A stretch of 64,000 nt of DNA, taken from JAUIET01 sp964352475 (GTDB lineage Bacteria; Pseudomonadota; Gammaproteobacteria; Pseudomonadales; JAUIET01). The position numbers and the translations under genes were made by a program. Below are positions 35,058-44,578 of the stretch, piece by piece. The notes under the pieces were generated by a model. That model did not search any database, had not been told where the DNA came from, and saw nothing but the letters and a program-made list of their open reading frames with translations. The DNA lies in NCBI GenBank assembly GCA_964352475.1, contig CAYGSL010000001.1, positions 155,513-219,512 on the forward strand, written 5' to 3'. The stretch's first letter is position 1, and the number at the start of each line of letters is the position of its first letter.

Positions 35058-37103
35058 ATGGCTTCTGAATCTTTATCCAGCCCCCGTCAAATTCTGGTTA
35101 CCAGCGCGCTGCCGTATGCCAACGGACCACTGCATTTAGGGCACTTACTGGAAGCGATTCAAACCGATGTTTGGGTGAGGTTCCAACAACAGCGCGGCCA
35201 CAATTGTGTGTACGTTTGCGCCGACGACGCTCACGGTACCCCCATAATGTTGCGTGCCGAGCAAATGGGCATCACAGCAGAACAACTGATTGCTGATGTT
35301 CAGGCCGATCATGAACGCGATTTGAAGGCGTTTCATATCGCGCATGATAACTACTACACCACGCACTCTGACGAAACCCGCGAGCTGGCACAAAGCATTT
35401 ACCAAAAACTGAAAGCCAATGATCACATTGCCGTTCGCTCTATTGTGCAAGCGTTTGACCCTGAAAAGCAGCTGTTCCTGTCTGACCGATACATCAAAGG
35501 CACTTGCCCCAAATGCAAAACCGCTGATCAATACGGCGACAATTGTGAGGCCTGTGGGCATACCTACGCGCCCACTGATTTGATTGACCCGGTGTCAGTG
35601 CTGTCTGGTGCCACACCGATTGAAAAGGAATCGGAACACTACTTTTTCAAGCTGCCAGAATTCACAGAGCTGTTAAAAGACTGGACACGAAGCGGTAGGC
35701 TGCAAGAGCAAATAGCCAATAAACTCAGCGAATGGCTGGACAGCGGTTTGCAAGAATGGGACATCTCCAGAGACGCGCCCTACTTCGGTTTCGAAATTCC
35801 GGATGCCCCTGGCAAATACTTCTACGTGTGGCTGGACGCGCCCATAGGTTACATGGGCAGCCACGCCAACTTACTGGCCCGCACCGGTGGTGATTTCATT
35901 GATTACTGGGGCAAAGACTCAAGCGCCGAGCTGTACCACTTTATTGGCAAAGACATCATTAACTTCCATTGCCTGTTTTGGCCTGCGGTGTTGCATAGCG
36001 CTGGCTACCGTTTACCAAGCGCAGTCTTTGCGCATGGCTTCTTAACCGTTAACGGCACCAAAATGTCGAAATCACGTGGCACCTTTATCAAGGCCGCCAC
36101 CTATCTTGAGTTTCTGCAAGCTGATTACCTGCGCTACTACTTTGCCGCAAAACTAGGCCCGGGTGTGGATGACATAGATCTCAACCTGGAAGACTTTCTG
36201 CAACGAGTAAACTCCGACCTGGTGGGGAAAGTGGTTAACATCGCCAGCCGCTGTGCAGGTTTTATCACCAAACGTTTTGACGGCACCTTGTCTGAACTAT
36301 GCAGTGAACCTGAACTGCTCGGCGAATTTATCGCAGCAAACGATGATATCGCCGCGTTGTATGAAAGCCGCGAATACAGCAAAGCCATTCGCTCCATCAT
36401 GTCGTTGGCAGATCGCGCTAATCAGTACATAGACAGTCATAAGCCCTGGGAACTTGCCAAAGACCCAGCCAACGCTCAGCAAGTACACGATGTATGCTCC
36501 ACCGGCATTAACTTGTTCCGCTTGTTGATTGCCTACCTCAAGCCAGTGCTGCCTGAAACAGCGGCTAAAGCAGAAGCGTTCCTGAATCTGGAACTGGACT
36601 GGCCAAGTGCTGGTTGCGAGTTAACCGCGCACAAAATAAATAAATTCAAACCGCTGATAACGCGGATTGAACAAGCACAGATCGACAAGATGGTAGACGC
36701 CTCGAAAGACAATGCCGAGCAGCCCGCAGCTGCCGCAGCTGCCAAGCCGGAGACAGAAGAAGTGAGTGACAGCATTGAGATTACTATCGACGATTTCTTC
36801 AAGGTAGACCTTAGGGTAGCGCGAGTGATTGAAGCTGATCATGTAGAGGGCGCAGACAAACTGCTGCGGCTGAAGCTGGATGTTGGCGACCACACCCGAA
36901 CCGTATTTTCCGGGATCAAGAGCGCTTACTCACCGGAAGATTTACTGGATAAACTGGTGGTAGTGGTTGCCAACCTGAAACCGCGAAAAATGCGCTTTGG
37001 AACCTCGGAAGGCATGGTGTTAGCCGCCGCAGGAGAGGATGGTGGCGATGAGGTCTGGATTGTGCAAACCCCTGGCGCTACGCCTGGGATGAAGGTTACT
37101 TGA
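35058..37103 (+). CDS. metG: methionyl-tRNA synthetase
   Basis: 681 residues. The class I signatures are HLGH (26-29) and KMSKS (335-339). The zinc knuckle is CPKCKTADQYGDNCEACG. The C-terminal domain of about 110 residues (DFFKVDLRVARVIEADHVEG...LKPRKMRFGTSEGM) is the EMAP-II/tRNA-binding dimerisation module. It charges tRNA-Met. Full length; the linker before the C-terminal domain is Ala-rich (AAAAAAKPE). Confidence 0.98.
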   Translation: MASESLSSPRQILVTSALPYANGPLHLGHLLEAIQTDVWVRFQQQRGHNCVYVCADDAHGTPIMLRAEQMGITAEQLIADVQADHERDLKAFHIAHDNYYTTHSDETRELAQSIYQKLKANDHIAVRSIVQAFDPEKQLFLSDRYIKGTCPKCKTADQYGDNCEACGHTYAPTDLIDPVSVLSGATPIEKESEHYFFKLPEFTELLKDWTRSGRLQEQIANKLSEWLDSGLQEWDISRDAPYFGFEIPDAPGKYFYVWLDAPIGYMGSHANLLARTGGDFIDYWGKDSSAELYHFIGKDIINFHCLFWPAVLHSAGYRLPSAVFAHGFLTVNGTKMSKSRGTFIKAATYLEFLQADYLRYYFAAKLGPGVDDIDLNLEDFLQRVNSDLVGKVVNIASRCAGFITKRFDGTLSELCSEPELLGEFIAANDDIAALYESREYSKAIRSIMSLADRANQYIDSHKPWELAKDPANAQQVHDVCSTGINLFRLLIAYLKPVLPETAAKAEAFLNLELDWPSAGCELTAHKINKFKPLITRIEQAQIDKMVDASKDNAEQPAAAAAAKPETEEVSDSIEITIDDFFKVDLRVARVIEADHVEGADKLLRLKLDVGDHTRTVFSGIKSAYSPEDLLDKLVVVVANLKPRKMRFGTSEGMVLAAAGEDGGDEVWIVQTPGATPGMKVT

Positions 37104-37280
37104 GCCGTCCACAAGCTGATCGTTGCCCTGTTGAACCGCATGCCGGCCAGTTTATGGAAAATCTGCTTGACCCTCGCGAGTTAGGAAAAACGTTAAAAGC
37201 CCTCGTTTGTGAGGGCGAGACAGTTGCCTATTCTGCCGTTGCTGGAAGAGGTGGTAGCGTTAAATTCGCCAGCGACGTGC

Positions 37281-38474
37281 TCAATTAAGATCATTACCGC
37301 TAGCAAGATCCTGCACTTTTGGCCGCCTTCGACGCCGTGCTTTACGTGGAACCATGTCTCGCATGGATTCAAGCTTGCCAAAACAAAGTAGCTTATCGCC
37401 AGCCTCAAGCAATCGCGCCGCCCTTGGGTTAGGAATGACCTTGTTGCCTCTATAAAGCGTGAGAACGTTGATGTCCTTTTCCGATAGCATCGCATCTCCA
37501 ATGGTTATGCCAATCAGGTGAGAACCTTCTGGCACGTATAGTTCACTCACTCCATAGCCCTTGCTCACGGTAAGCCTCTGTCGAATATCCAGTTCCGGGA
37601 AGTCGACCTGCGCGGCAATGTAGTCAACCACTGCTCCTGCAATATCGAGACCAGTACAACTTTCAATGCCCTCCAGTCCGGGCGAGGAATTAACTTCCAT
37701 TATCTGCGGCCCGTTAGCGCCCTCCAGCATATCAACCCCAGCTACCTGCAGCCCAAGGATCTGCGCAGAACGTACGGCGGTTTCAATATACTCTTCGCTT
37801 AATTCTACGGCCTCCGCAACGCCGCCTCGATGAACATTGCTTCGAAATTCCTGTCCCTGTGCAACCCGCCGCATGGCAGCAACTACCTGATCTCCGACGA
37901 CAAATGCTCGAATATCCTTACCTTTGCTTTCTGCAACGAATTTTTGAATCAGCACGTTTTGCTTCTGACTGTGCAATAACTCAATGATAGACGCTGCAGC
38001 CGTCGTGGATTCAGCTAACAATACGCCTATGCCCTGCGTACCTTCAATGAGTTTAATAATCACAGGCGCTCCACCAACGCGCTGAATGGCTGGAAGCACA
38101 TCTTTGCGGTCAGCCACGAAAGTTGTTCTTGGAATTCCGATGTGATGGCGGCTGAGTATCTGCAAACTACGAAGCTTGTCGCGTGAATTAATGATGCCGT
38201 GCGCCGTGTTGGCGCAAAACACATCCATTTCCTGGAACTGCCTGACAACAGCGGTACCAAAATAGGTTATCGAAGCACCTATGCGCGGCAGCACTGCATC
38301 GTACTCACTGAGCGCCTTTTGCCGAAAATAAAGGTCGGGAACTCCTTGCTGCAAATCGATGGCGAACTTCAAAGTATTCAATACTTTGACCTTGTGCCCT
38401 CGTTGCTCGGCCGCTTCTCTTAGGCGCTTGGTACTGTAGGCATTGGGTCCACACGACAGAATAGCGAGCTTCAT
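37281..38474 (-). CDS. rimK: RimK-like ATP-grasp glutamate ligase fused to an RCK_C (TrkA-C) domain
   Basis: 397 residues. Residues 1-290 match RimK: MKLAILSCGPNAYSTKRLRE, then the ATP-grasp core with GGAPVIIKLIEGTQGIGVLL and AGVDMLEGANGPQIMEVNSSPGLE. E. coli RimK stops near 300. Here about 100 residues follow and look like an RCK_C ligand-binding domain: VSELYVPEGSHLIGITIG...NPRAARLLEAGDKLLCFGKLESM, then a basic RRRRRP tail. RimK adds glutamates to ribosomal protein S6. The RCK_C part suggests allosteric control by a nucleotide or ion (inference). It is divergent from an MscS channel. Confidence 0.88.
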   Translation of the reverse strand: MKLAILSCGPNAYSTKRLREAAEQRGHKVKVLNTLKFAIDLQQGVPDLYFRQKALSEYDAVLPRIGASITYFGTAVVRQFQEMDVFCANTAHGIINSRDKLRSLQILSRHHIGIPRTTFVADRKDVLPAIQRVGGAPVIIKLIEGTQGIGVLLAESTTAAASIIELLHSQKQNVLIQKFVAESKGKDIRAFVVGDQVVAAMRRVAQGQEFRSNVHRGGVAEAVELSEEYIETAVRSAQILGLQVAGVDMLEGANGPQIMEVNSSPGLEGIESCTGLDIAGAVVDYIAAQVDFPELDIRQRLTVSKGYGVSELYVPEGSHLIGITIGDAMLSEKDINVLTLYRGNKVIPNPRAARLLEAGDKLLCFGKLESMRDMVPRKARRRRRPKVQDLASGNDLN

Positions 38475-38894
38475 GGCAAATCCTTGCGATCTAAATGGCG
38501 TCGCTAAAGTTTATCGAAGCATTAACCTGATGGCTAGCCAATTGAGATCACTAACGGCCTACAATTACATGTACTCCAGTCATCACTCACCTCGCTTAAG
38601 TCGCATGCTAATTGTATGGCACGTTCTCGTTGCCATTAGCCGATGCTATGGCCACCTCACTGGCAATTCCTCAGCATTTTGCGGTACAAAGCCAGTACTT
38701 TTCTTGTTTTTCCAGAACGCTTTTCCAGTGCGTGGCGTGCCGTGGATTCGTCCACGCGGGATGATACTATGACCCAGTTGGTAGGCTTATAGTTGCATTT
38801 AGATATGATGTCGACTGACCGCAGTGGCGTCGAATCGAGCTACAATGCTGACTGTCTCAACCAGTTGATTTTGTAGTGAAGAATAGAAGTGTGC
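38475..38894. other. 420-base gap between the divergent rimK-like and mscS-like genes
   Basis: I see no credible gene here; the open frame at 38443-38772 has no family features. The only structure noted is a small hairpin, CGTGGA-TTCG-TCCACG at 38741-38756, without a T-run. Candidate -10 boxes TATGAT (38804) and TACAAT (38841) for the mscS-like gene lack good -35 partners. Confidence 0.5.
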
Positions 38895-41246
38895 ATGTTT
38901 AATTCACCGGCGATGGCCATTCGCTGCGCCTTGCTATTGATCGCCTTTCTCCTCACCGCCACCTCTTTGCGGGCCGATGGGTCTTTGGACTCGGTCTCGT
39001 TGCGCAAAGAATTCCAGGCCTTGGAAACGCTGCTGGACAGCGAGGCGCTGTCTACGCCAGAAGTGGAAGACGCCGTTAGCACAGTCAGTGAAGCGCGGAG
39101 TCGGGTACTGGCTTGCATTCAACAAGGGGAGCTCAGGCTTTCGAAACTGCAGAAAGAAAGGGAGGCGTTTGAGCTAGAAACCCCTGAACCACTTCAATTG
39201 GATGCCGGAACGCGTGGCGAATTGGAGACTCTGGAAGCCGATTTTAGTAGTCAGCAAGCTGCGATTGTTGATTGCCAGTTACTATCGCGCCGCGCTCAGT
39301 CTCTGTTGGACGAGCTGACCATTTATAAAGGAACGCTGTTGGTTACGCGGCTCCAACAGAAGTCCAGAGCCGCCACAGAGATCGCGGCTGAACTTGTTGA
39401 TGAACGACAAGACCTCACTGGTTTAGCAGTAAAAAGCGTAGCGGGGATGGGCGCCAAACTGTGGCGTCAACTGGGTAGCTCCTTTGTCTGGATGGCTATT
39501 GGCGTAGTATCGCTAGTCCTTGGCGTTCTACTAGCGTTTTTTCGGCCCGAGTACAGAGAGCGGTTGCGCGGTACAAATGGTATCAGCAGTTTTAATCGCT
39601 TCAGCCTCTCTTTGCGTGAATCAATCCTTCACTACGCCTACGCAGTACTTCCATTATCTGCTGTTTCGATTCGCTGGTTGATGTTACCGGCGAATGATTC
39701 TCCTGAAGCGAAGTTACTGCACGCAGTATGTTACTTGTTCACAGCCTATGTATGGTTGTCGGTATTCCTACGCGCATTGCTACGACCCGCTAATCAACAA
39801 TGGCTATTTGTGCCTATTATGAGCGAGCGACGTGCTGCTTTAGCGTACCGGCTAAAGATACTGCTACTAGTATTATCGATGGCAATCGCTAGTCATTGGG
39901 CAATATCAACCTTCGATTTTCCCGATTCAGTTGCGCGTACGCTGCGCTTGGTGATGGTAGTTGCCTTGTGCTTCAATTTGGTATGGCTTATCTGGTTGCT
40001 TGACGGGCTTGAGCGACTACAAGGCCGTGGCCGTGGCCTTAGAACCGTACTGATTTTTATTCTGCTTGTCACACTGTTTGCGGAATTACTTGGTTATTTA
40101 AATCTATCCGCGTTTTTGATTCGAGGTTTTTTAGGCACGCTACTGTCGGTTTTCATCCTATGGTTACTTAACGAGTTCACGGTAGAGATATTCGACGGCC
40201 TGGACAGTGGCAAACGTGCCTGGCACCAACAGCTTAGGCAACGGCTTGCCATCCAAGAGGGCGAACATATTCCTGGCCTTGTTTGGTTCCGTATCTTGGC
40301 AGTGGTTATTGTGTGGTTGATGGCTGCTACGGTATTCCTGAAATCGTGGGAGTTATCACAGGTTAGCTGGACTTACGCCGATAATTTGTTTAATCAAGGA
40401 TTTTCTATTGGTGAACTGCGATTGGTGCCCGCAAAAATCCTGATAGGAATAGTACTGTTTGCCAGCGTATTGTTGCTCTCCAGCGCGATAAAATCGAGAC
40501 TGAGGGAACGATCGAACTTGCTTGCTCGCCTGGAACCCAGCGCTCGGGAAACCGTGGTCACTTTAACTGGCTACGCGGGTTTCATTATAGCCTTATTGAT
40601 TGGCCTGTCACTGGCGGGCTTTGGCTTCCAGAATCTTGCAATTGTGGCTGGCGCTTTATCATTGGGCATCGGTTTTGGGCTGCAGAACATCGTCAACAAC
40701 TTTGTCTCTGGCATTATCTTGTTGTTTGAGCGGCCAATTCGTCGTGGAGACTGGGTAGTTGTGGGTGGCACGGAAGGCTTCGTCAAGAATATTCGCGTAC
40801 GTTCGACGGAAATAGAAACGTTCGATCGATCAGATGTCGTTGTGCCAAACTCCGAGTTTATTTCCGGCCAAGTGACTAACTGGACACTAAACGACCCAAA
40901 TGGGCGCGTGCGTATTCCTATTAGCGTGGCGTATGGCAGCGATGTTGAGCAGGTACGCCTAATTCTGCTTGAGATAGCGAACCAGCATGATAGCGTTTTG
41001 AAGGCGGGCAATTTTCGGCAAATGCCGGAACCCATTGTGCTGTTTATGAGTTTTGGCGACAGCTCTTTGGATTTTGAGCTTAGGTGCTTTGTTCATGATA
41101 TTCGATCGTGGCCGGTAGTTCGCAGCGACATCAATTTTGCAGTCGATCGCGAGTTCAGAAAAGCGAACATACAGATTCCGTTCCCGCAGCGCGATGTGCA
41201 CATTATTTCACCCCATTTATCGAAACCGGAAGGCAGCAGTGAATGA
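38895..41246 (+). CDS. large MscS-family mechanosensitive channel
   Basis: About 783 residues from the ATG at 38895; GTG at 38889 is an alternative. A signal peptide is followed by a periplasmic coiled-coil-like domain (ELRLSKLQKEREAFE, about residues 25-170). About ten membrane helices follow; the MscS pore helix and beta domain are near the C-terminus: NLAIVAGALSLGIGFGLQNIVNNFVSG and FERPIRRGDWVVVGG...RSTEIETFDRSDVVVPNSEF. This resembles MscK/YjeP-size members. It releases solutes under hypo-osmotic stress. The stop overlaps the zntB-like start. Confidence 0.92.
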   Translation: MFNSPAMAIRCALLLIAFLLTATSLRADGSLDSVSLRKEFQALETLLDSEALSTPEVEDAVSTVSEARSRVLACIQQGELRLSKLQKEREAFELETPEPLQLDAGTRGELETLEADFSSQQAAIVDCQLLSRRAQSLLDELTIYKGTLLVTRLQQKSRAATEIAAELVDERQDLTGLAVKSVAGMGAKLWRQLGSSFVWMAIGVVSLVLGVLLAFFRPEYRERLRGTNGISSFNRFSLSLRESILHYAYAVLPLSAVSIRWLMLPANDSPEAKLLHAVCYLFTAYVWLSVFLRALLRPANQQWLFVPIMSERRAALAYRLKILLLVLSMAIASHWAISTFDFPDSVARTLRLVMVVALCFNLVWLIWLLDGLERLQGRGRGLRTVLIFILLVTLFAELLGYLNLSAFLIRGFLGTLLSVFILWLLNEFTVEIFDGLDSGKRAWHQQLRQRLAIQEGEHIPGLVWFRILAVVIVWLMAATVFLKSWELSQVSWTYADNLFNQGFSIGELRLVPAKILIGIVLFASVLLLSSAIKSRLRERSNLLARLEPSARETVVTLTGYAGFIIALLIGLSLAGFGFQNLAIVAGALSLGIGFGLQNIVNNFVSGIILLFERPIRRGDWVVVGGTEGFVKNIRVRSTEIETFDRSDVVVPNSEFISGQVTNWTLNDPNGRVRIPISVAYGSDVEQVRLILLEIANQHDSVLKAGNFRQMPEPIVLFMSFGDSSLDFELRCFVHDIRSWPVVRSDINFAVDREFRKANIQIPFPQRDVHIISPHLSKPEGSSE

Positions 41247-42216
41247 TATCGATGAAAGTAAAACGCTGTTGTTTGCATTGGAACTTGATGGACGAGGTGG
41301 CGCCAGAGAGCTGCAAGAAGATGAGCTAAAACCTTGCTCAGCACCGCGATGGTTTCACTTTAACGCGGCCAATTGCACATCACCCGAATATGTTGCTCAA
41401 TTTGCTGATGGTTTGGATACAATTGGAGCCCAAAGCATTTTGGAGCGAGAAGCGCGTCCGCGATGTCTGCAAGTTGGAGACAACGTTCAACTCACGCTTA
41501 GAGGTGTTAACTTAAACGATAACTCACATGCTGAAGATATGGTTGCTATTCGTATGTGGGTACAGCGCTCAACATTGCTAAGCACCCGATATCGAAGGCT
41601 AAAAACTGTGCTGGAAATTCGCCAGCGATTACTAAAAGGCATAGGCCCAAAATCCATTCCAGAGATAGTGACTCTACTTTGCAGTCGCATGCTTGAACGA
41701 ATGGAACCTGTTCTTGGCGATCTAGACGATGATACGGATAACATCGAAGAGCAGATTATCGAGTCTGCTGAGCCGGAATTACGCAAGGCAATAGCAGATG
41801 TTCGAAAAAGAGCCATCTTGTATCGACGTTACATCGCTCCGCAGCGCGAAGCAATTGGCTTGCTGCATAGATCTGGTGTTAGCTGGCTTGGCAATCATGA
41901 ACTGCGGAGCTTGCAAGAAAGCCATGATAGAGTGACACGCTACGTAGAAGATTTAGACGCTATTAGAGAGCGGGCGCAAATTGTTAAAGACGAACTGGCG
42001 AACTCGCTAAGCGATCGATTGAATCGAAACCTCTACACCCTGTCGGTTGTTACCGCTGTGTTTTTGCCTTTGGGATTTTTGACTGGATTATTCGGAATCA
42101 ATATCGGGGGAATGCCCGGCGTGGACAATTCGCAGGCATTTTTTATTTTTTCCGGGATTTTAGTCGTATTAGTGGCCGCGCAAATTGCACTCTTCAAATT
42201 TTTCAAATGGTTCTGA
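41239..42216 (+). CDS. ZntB-like CorA-family zinc transporter
   Basis: About 325 residues from a GTG at 41239, inside the end of the mscS gene and preceded by GGAAGG; the frame is open further upstream but only as an overlap. The cytoplasmic N-domain begins with a LLFALELDGRGGARELQ-type segment. Two C-terminal helices follow, with the pore signature reading GINIGGMPGVDN; ZntB-type proteins carry this GxNxGGxPG form where CorA has YGMNF. It should move zinc or similar divalent ions. Co-translation with the MscS channel is suggested by the eight-base overlap. Confidence 0.88.
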   Translation: MNDIDESKTLLFALELDGRGGARELQEDELKPCSAPRWFHFNAANCTSPEYVAQFADGLDTIGAQSILEREARPRCLQVGDNVQLTLRGVNLNDNSHAEDMVAIRMWVQRSTLLSTRYRRLKTVLEIRQRLLKGIGPKSIPEIVTLLCSRMLERMEPVLGDLDDDTDNIEEQIIESAEPELRKAIADVRKRAILYRRYIAPQREAIGLLHRSGVSWLGNHELRSLQESHDRVTRYVEDLDAIRERAQIVKDELANSLSDRLNRNLYTLSVVTAVFLPLGFLTGLFGINIGGMPGVDNSQAFFIFSGILVVLVAAQIALFKFFKWF

Positions 42217-42255
42217 ATTAACATGGCGAAAAGGTTTTAAATCGAGTGTTGGTTC

Positions 42256-42320
42256 GCGAGACTGTTTGCGACAAAGTTCTCGAAAGCATGCCTACATGGA
42301 CGTACTTACAGCGAGTACTG
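42256..42320. repeat. second copy of the conserved core of the inverted-repeat element
   Basis: GCGAGACTGTTTG at 42256-42268 is identical to the left arm and loop start of the element near oxyR. GACA, then TCGAAA, then CATGGACGTACTTACAGCG align with only small changes and a one- or two-base length difference. The right arm has diverged (GCGAGTACTGTCCCG), so a 30-base stem is no longer formed. It lies in the 182-base gap between the ZntB-like and molybdopterin genes. Two dispersed copies mark a repeated extragenic element. Confidence 0.72.
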
Positions 42321-42398
42321 TCCCGGAATTAAGCTTGGACGAGGACAGCATAGGCTCTATAGTAGACCTCACTGCAGGCGCGTAAGCGGGGGATAAAG

Positions 42399-44576
42399 GT
42401 GGCCGAGTTTAAGCACACAATTTGTCGAGCCTGTCACGCCGGTTGTGGCGTGCTGGTGGAGATTGAAAACAATAATCCTGTGTCGGTGCGCGGCAATGCA
42501 GACGATCCTTTGTTTAAGGGTTTTTGCTGCATTAAGGGGCAGAACTTTCACGCCACCCGCAACAGTTCAGAACGTTTGTTGCACTCACAGAAACGTCAAG
42601 CTGATGGCAGTTATACGAACATTCCAGTAGCGCAGGCCATGGATGAGATCGCGGCAAAGCTACAGCAACTTATCAACGACCATGGACCGCGCAGCCTGGC
42701 CACCTATTCCGGCACCATGGCCGCCAATTCCGGCGCGGTTAATTCCGCTATTTCCAGCGCGTTCTTGAAAGCGACCGGTTCGCGCATGGGCTTCAACTCA
42801 AACACAATTGATCAGCCCGGGAAAATGGTGGCAAGCGCCTTGCACGGTCGCTGGATGGCGCCTTCTGATAATTTCGCCGAGTCTGATGTATTAATGTTGG
42901 TGGGGGTTAATCCCCTGGTGGCCATGTCGGGCGGCATTCCGCACCACAATCCCGGGCGTTGCTTAACTGACGCTTTGAATCAGGGTTTGACTTTGATTGT
43001 GATTGACCCTCGTCGCAGTGAAACCGCGCGCCGCGCTAAACACTTTTTACAGATCAAGCCCGGTCAAGACGTGCCTTTGCTAGCAGCAATGTTGCACACC
43101 ATATTGGACGAGCAATTGCATGATGCGGATTTTTGCGCACAAGAAATTGACGGCCTTGATGAGTTACATGACGCGGTAAGACCGTTTGATCCGGAAGCCG
43201 TGGCCCAACGCACCGGGCTAGACGCTGATGCCATTCGCGGTGCAGCGCGTGCGTTTGCAAACGCCAAACACGGCGTGGTAACAGCTGGCACCGGGCCGAA
43301 CATGTCTGGGCACACTACTTTGCTGGAGTACCTGGTACTTAATCTGAACAGCGTGTGCGGGCGCTGGCAACGTGCTGGCGACACTGTGTTTGAGCCGGCA
43401 AGTCTCGGCCAAGCCACGCTGGCTCTGGCACAGGCAATGCCACCCTACCCGGAGTACGCCTACGGTTTTGGTGAGCAAATGTCGGTACGCAATCTCGCTA
43501 ATACCGCCGCAGGACTGCCGACGGCGGCGCTGGCGGACGAAATACTGCGCAACGACCATCAGCGCGTACGCGCCCTGATCAGTCATGGCGGTAATCCAAT
43601 TGCGGCCTGGCCCGACCAGATCAAAACCCAGCAGGCCTACGCGGCACTGGAACTGTCGGTGCAAATTGATGTAACCATGTCGGCGTCAGCGCGACAAGCG
43701 GACTACGTGATTGCCGTGAAACACCCTCTGGAAACCGTGGGCACTTCGCTGGCGCAGGAATACCTCAGTGGCTACGCTGTTGGCTTTGGCGCCACGGCGG
43801 CCTATGCACACTACACACCTACCATTGTTGATGCACCTGCGGGCTCGGATGTTATAGAAGACTGGGAGTTCTTTTACGGTTTGGCGCAACGAATGAATCT
43901 GCAACTCACCATGAAACCGGTTTCATTTAATGGCACGGTCCGCGTGCCGGGTCATAAAATGGATATGCATACGCCACCCAGCACAGATGAGCTACTGGAC
44001 AAGTTAACCGATGGCAGCCGTATTCCACTGGCGGATGTGCGCGCTACCTGCGGCGGTGCCCTCTATCCGGAGCCAAAGGTTACTGTTGCCGGCAAGGATC
44101 CGAACTGGCAAGGCCGGTTGGATGTGGCCAACAAGCAGATGATGCAGGATTTAGGCGCACTCGAACGAGATGACTCTGACGCTCTTTCGCAATTCCCTTT
44201 CGCACTGATCGCACGGCGCCAAATCAATGTGCTCAATTCAACTGGCCTGAATATTCCCGGCCAAACGCGTGGCAAACAACACAACCCGGCATTCCTGCAT
44301 CCGGAAGACATAGCCGAGCTTGGCCTGCAAAGCGGTCAAGCCGTTCGCATCGAATCTCAGCGTGCGGCCATCACTGGCATCGTGGAGGCGGATAAAAATT
44401 TGCGTCGCGGCCTGGTGTCGATGAGCCATTGCTGGGGCGACACGCCTGAGCATGACGATCAATACGCACAGATAGGCGGCAACACCGGGCGGCTCAGCTC
44501 TGTAGAACACGATTATGAAGTGTATACCGGTATGCCGCGCATGAGCAATATTCCGGTGCGCTTAAGCGCGCTCTGA
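42399..44576 (+). CDS. molybdopterin oxidoreductase, DMSO-reductase superfamily (A)
   Basis: 725 residues. The N-terminal Fe4S4 site is C9-x2-C12-x3-C16 and C44 before IKG. The molybdopterin-binding body includes LMLVGVNPLVAMSGGIPH, LIVIDPRRSETAR, ALISHGGNPIAAWPDQ and a C-terminal barrel (NSTGLNIPGQTRGKQHNPAF; GLVSMSHCWGD). No Sec is encoded and the region around the expected metal ligand reads NTIDQPGK, a motif shared with the facing homologue. No twin-arginine signal is visible, so it is probably cytoplasmic. Substrate unknown; hydroxylation or hydration of a catabolic intermediate is possible. Confidence 0.9.
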   Translation: MAEFKHTICRACHAGCGVLVEIENNNPVSVRGNADDPLFKGFCCIKGQNFHATRNSSERLLHSQKRQADGSYTNIPVAQAMDEIAAKLQQLINDHGPRSLATYSGTMAANSGAVNSAISSAFLKATGSRMGFNSNTIDQPGKMVASALHGRWMAPSDNFAESDVLMLVGVNPLVAMSGGIPHHNPGRCLTDALNQGLTLIVIDPRRSETARRAKHFLQIKPGQDVPLLAAMLHTILDEQLHDADFCAQEIDGLDELHDAVRPFDPEAVAQRTGLDADAIRGAARAFANAKHGVVTAGTGPNMSGHTTLLEYLVLNLNSVCGRWQRAGDTVFEPASLGQATLALAQAMPPYPEYAYGFGEQMSVRNLANTAAGLPTAALADEILRNDHQRVRALISHGGNPIAAWPDQIKTQQAYAALELSVQIDVTMSASARQADYVIAVKHPLETVGTSLAQEYLSGYAVGFGATAAYAHYTPTIVDAPAGSDVIEDWEFFYGLAQRMNLQLTMKPVSFNGTVRVPGHKMDMHTPPSTDELLDKLTDGSRIPLADVRATCGGALYPEPKVTVAGKDPNWQGRLDVANKQMMQDLGALERDDSDALSQFPFALIARRQINVLNSTGLNIPGQTRGKQHNPAFLHPEDIAELGLQSGQAVRIESQRAAITGIVEADKNLRRGLVSMSHCWGDTPEHDDQYAQIGGNTGRLSSVEHDYEVYTGMPRMSNIPVRLSAL

Positions 44577-44578
44577 TG

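Noticed and set aside
37100..37288. 62-residue open frame overlapping the metG stop (TTGA)
   Set aside because: It starts with TTG, has no family features, and its end overlaps the convergent rimK gene. The overlap with metG alone is not enough to call a gene.
38741..38756. Hairpin CGTGGA-TTCG-TCCACG as a terminator
   Set aside because: No T-run follows on either strand and both flanking genes are transcribed away from it.
38443..38772. 109-residue open frame in the rimK/mscS gap
   Set aside because: Composition is not protein-like, it overlaps the rimK start on the other strand, and no ribosome binding site or domain is visible.
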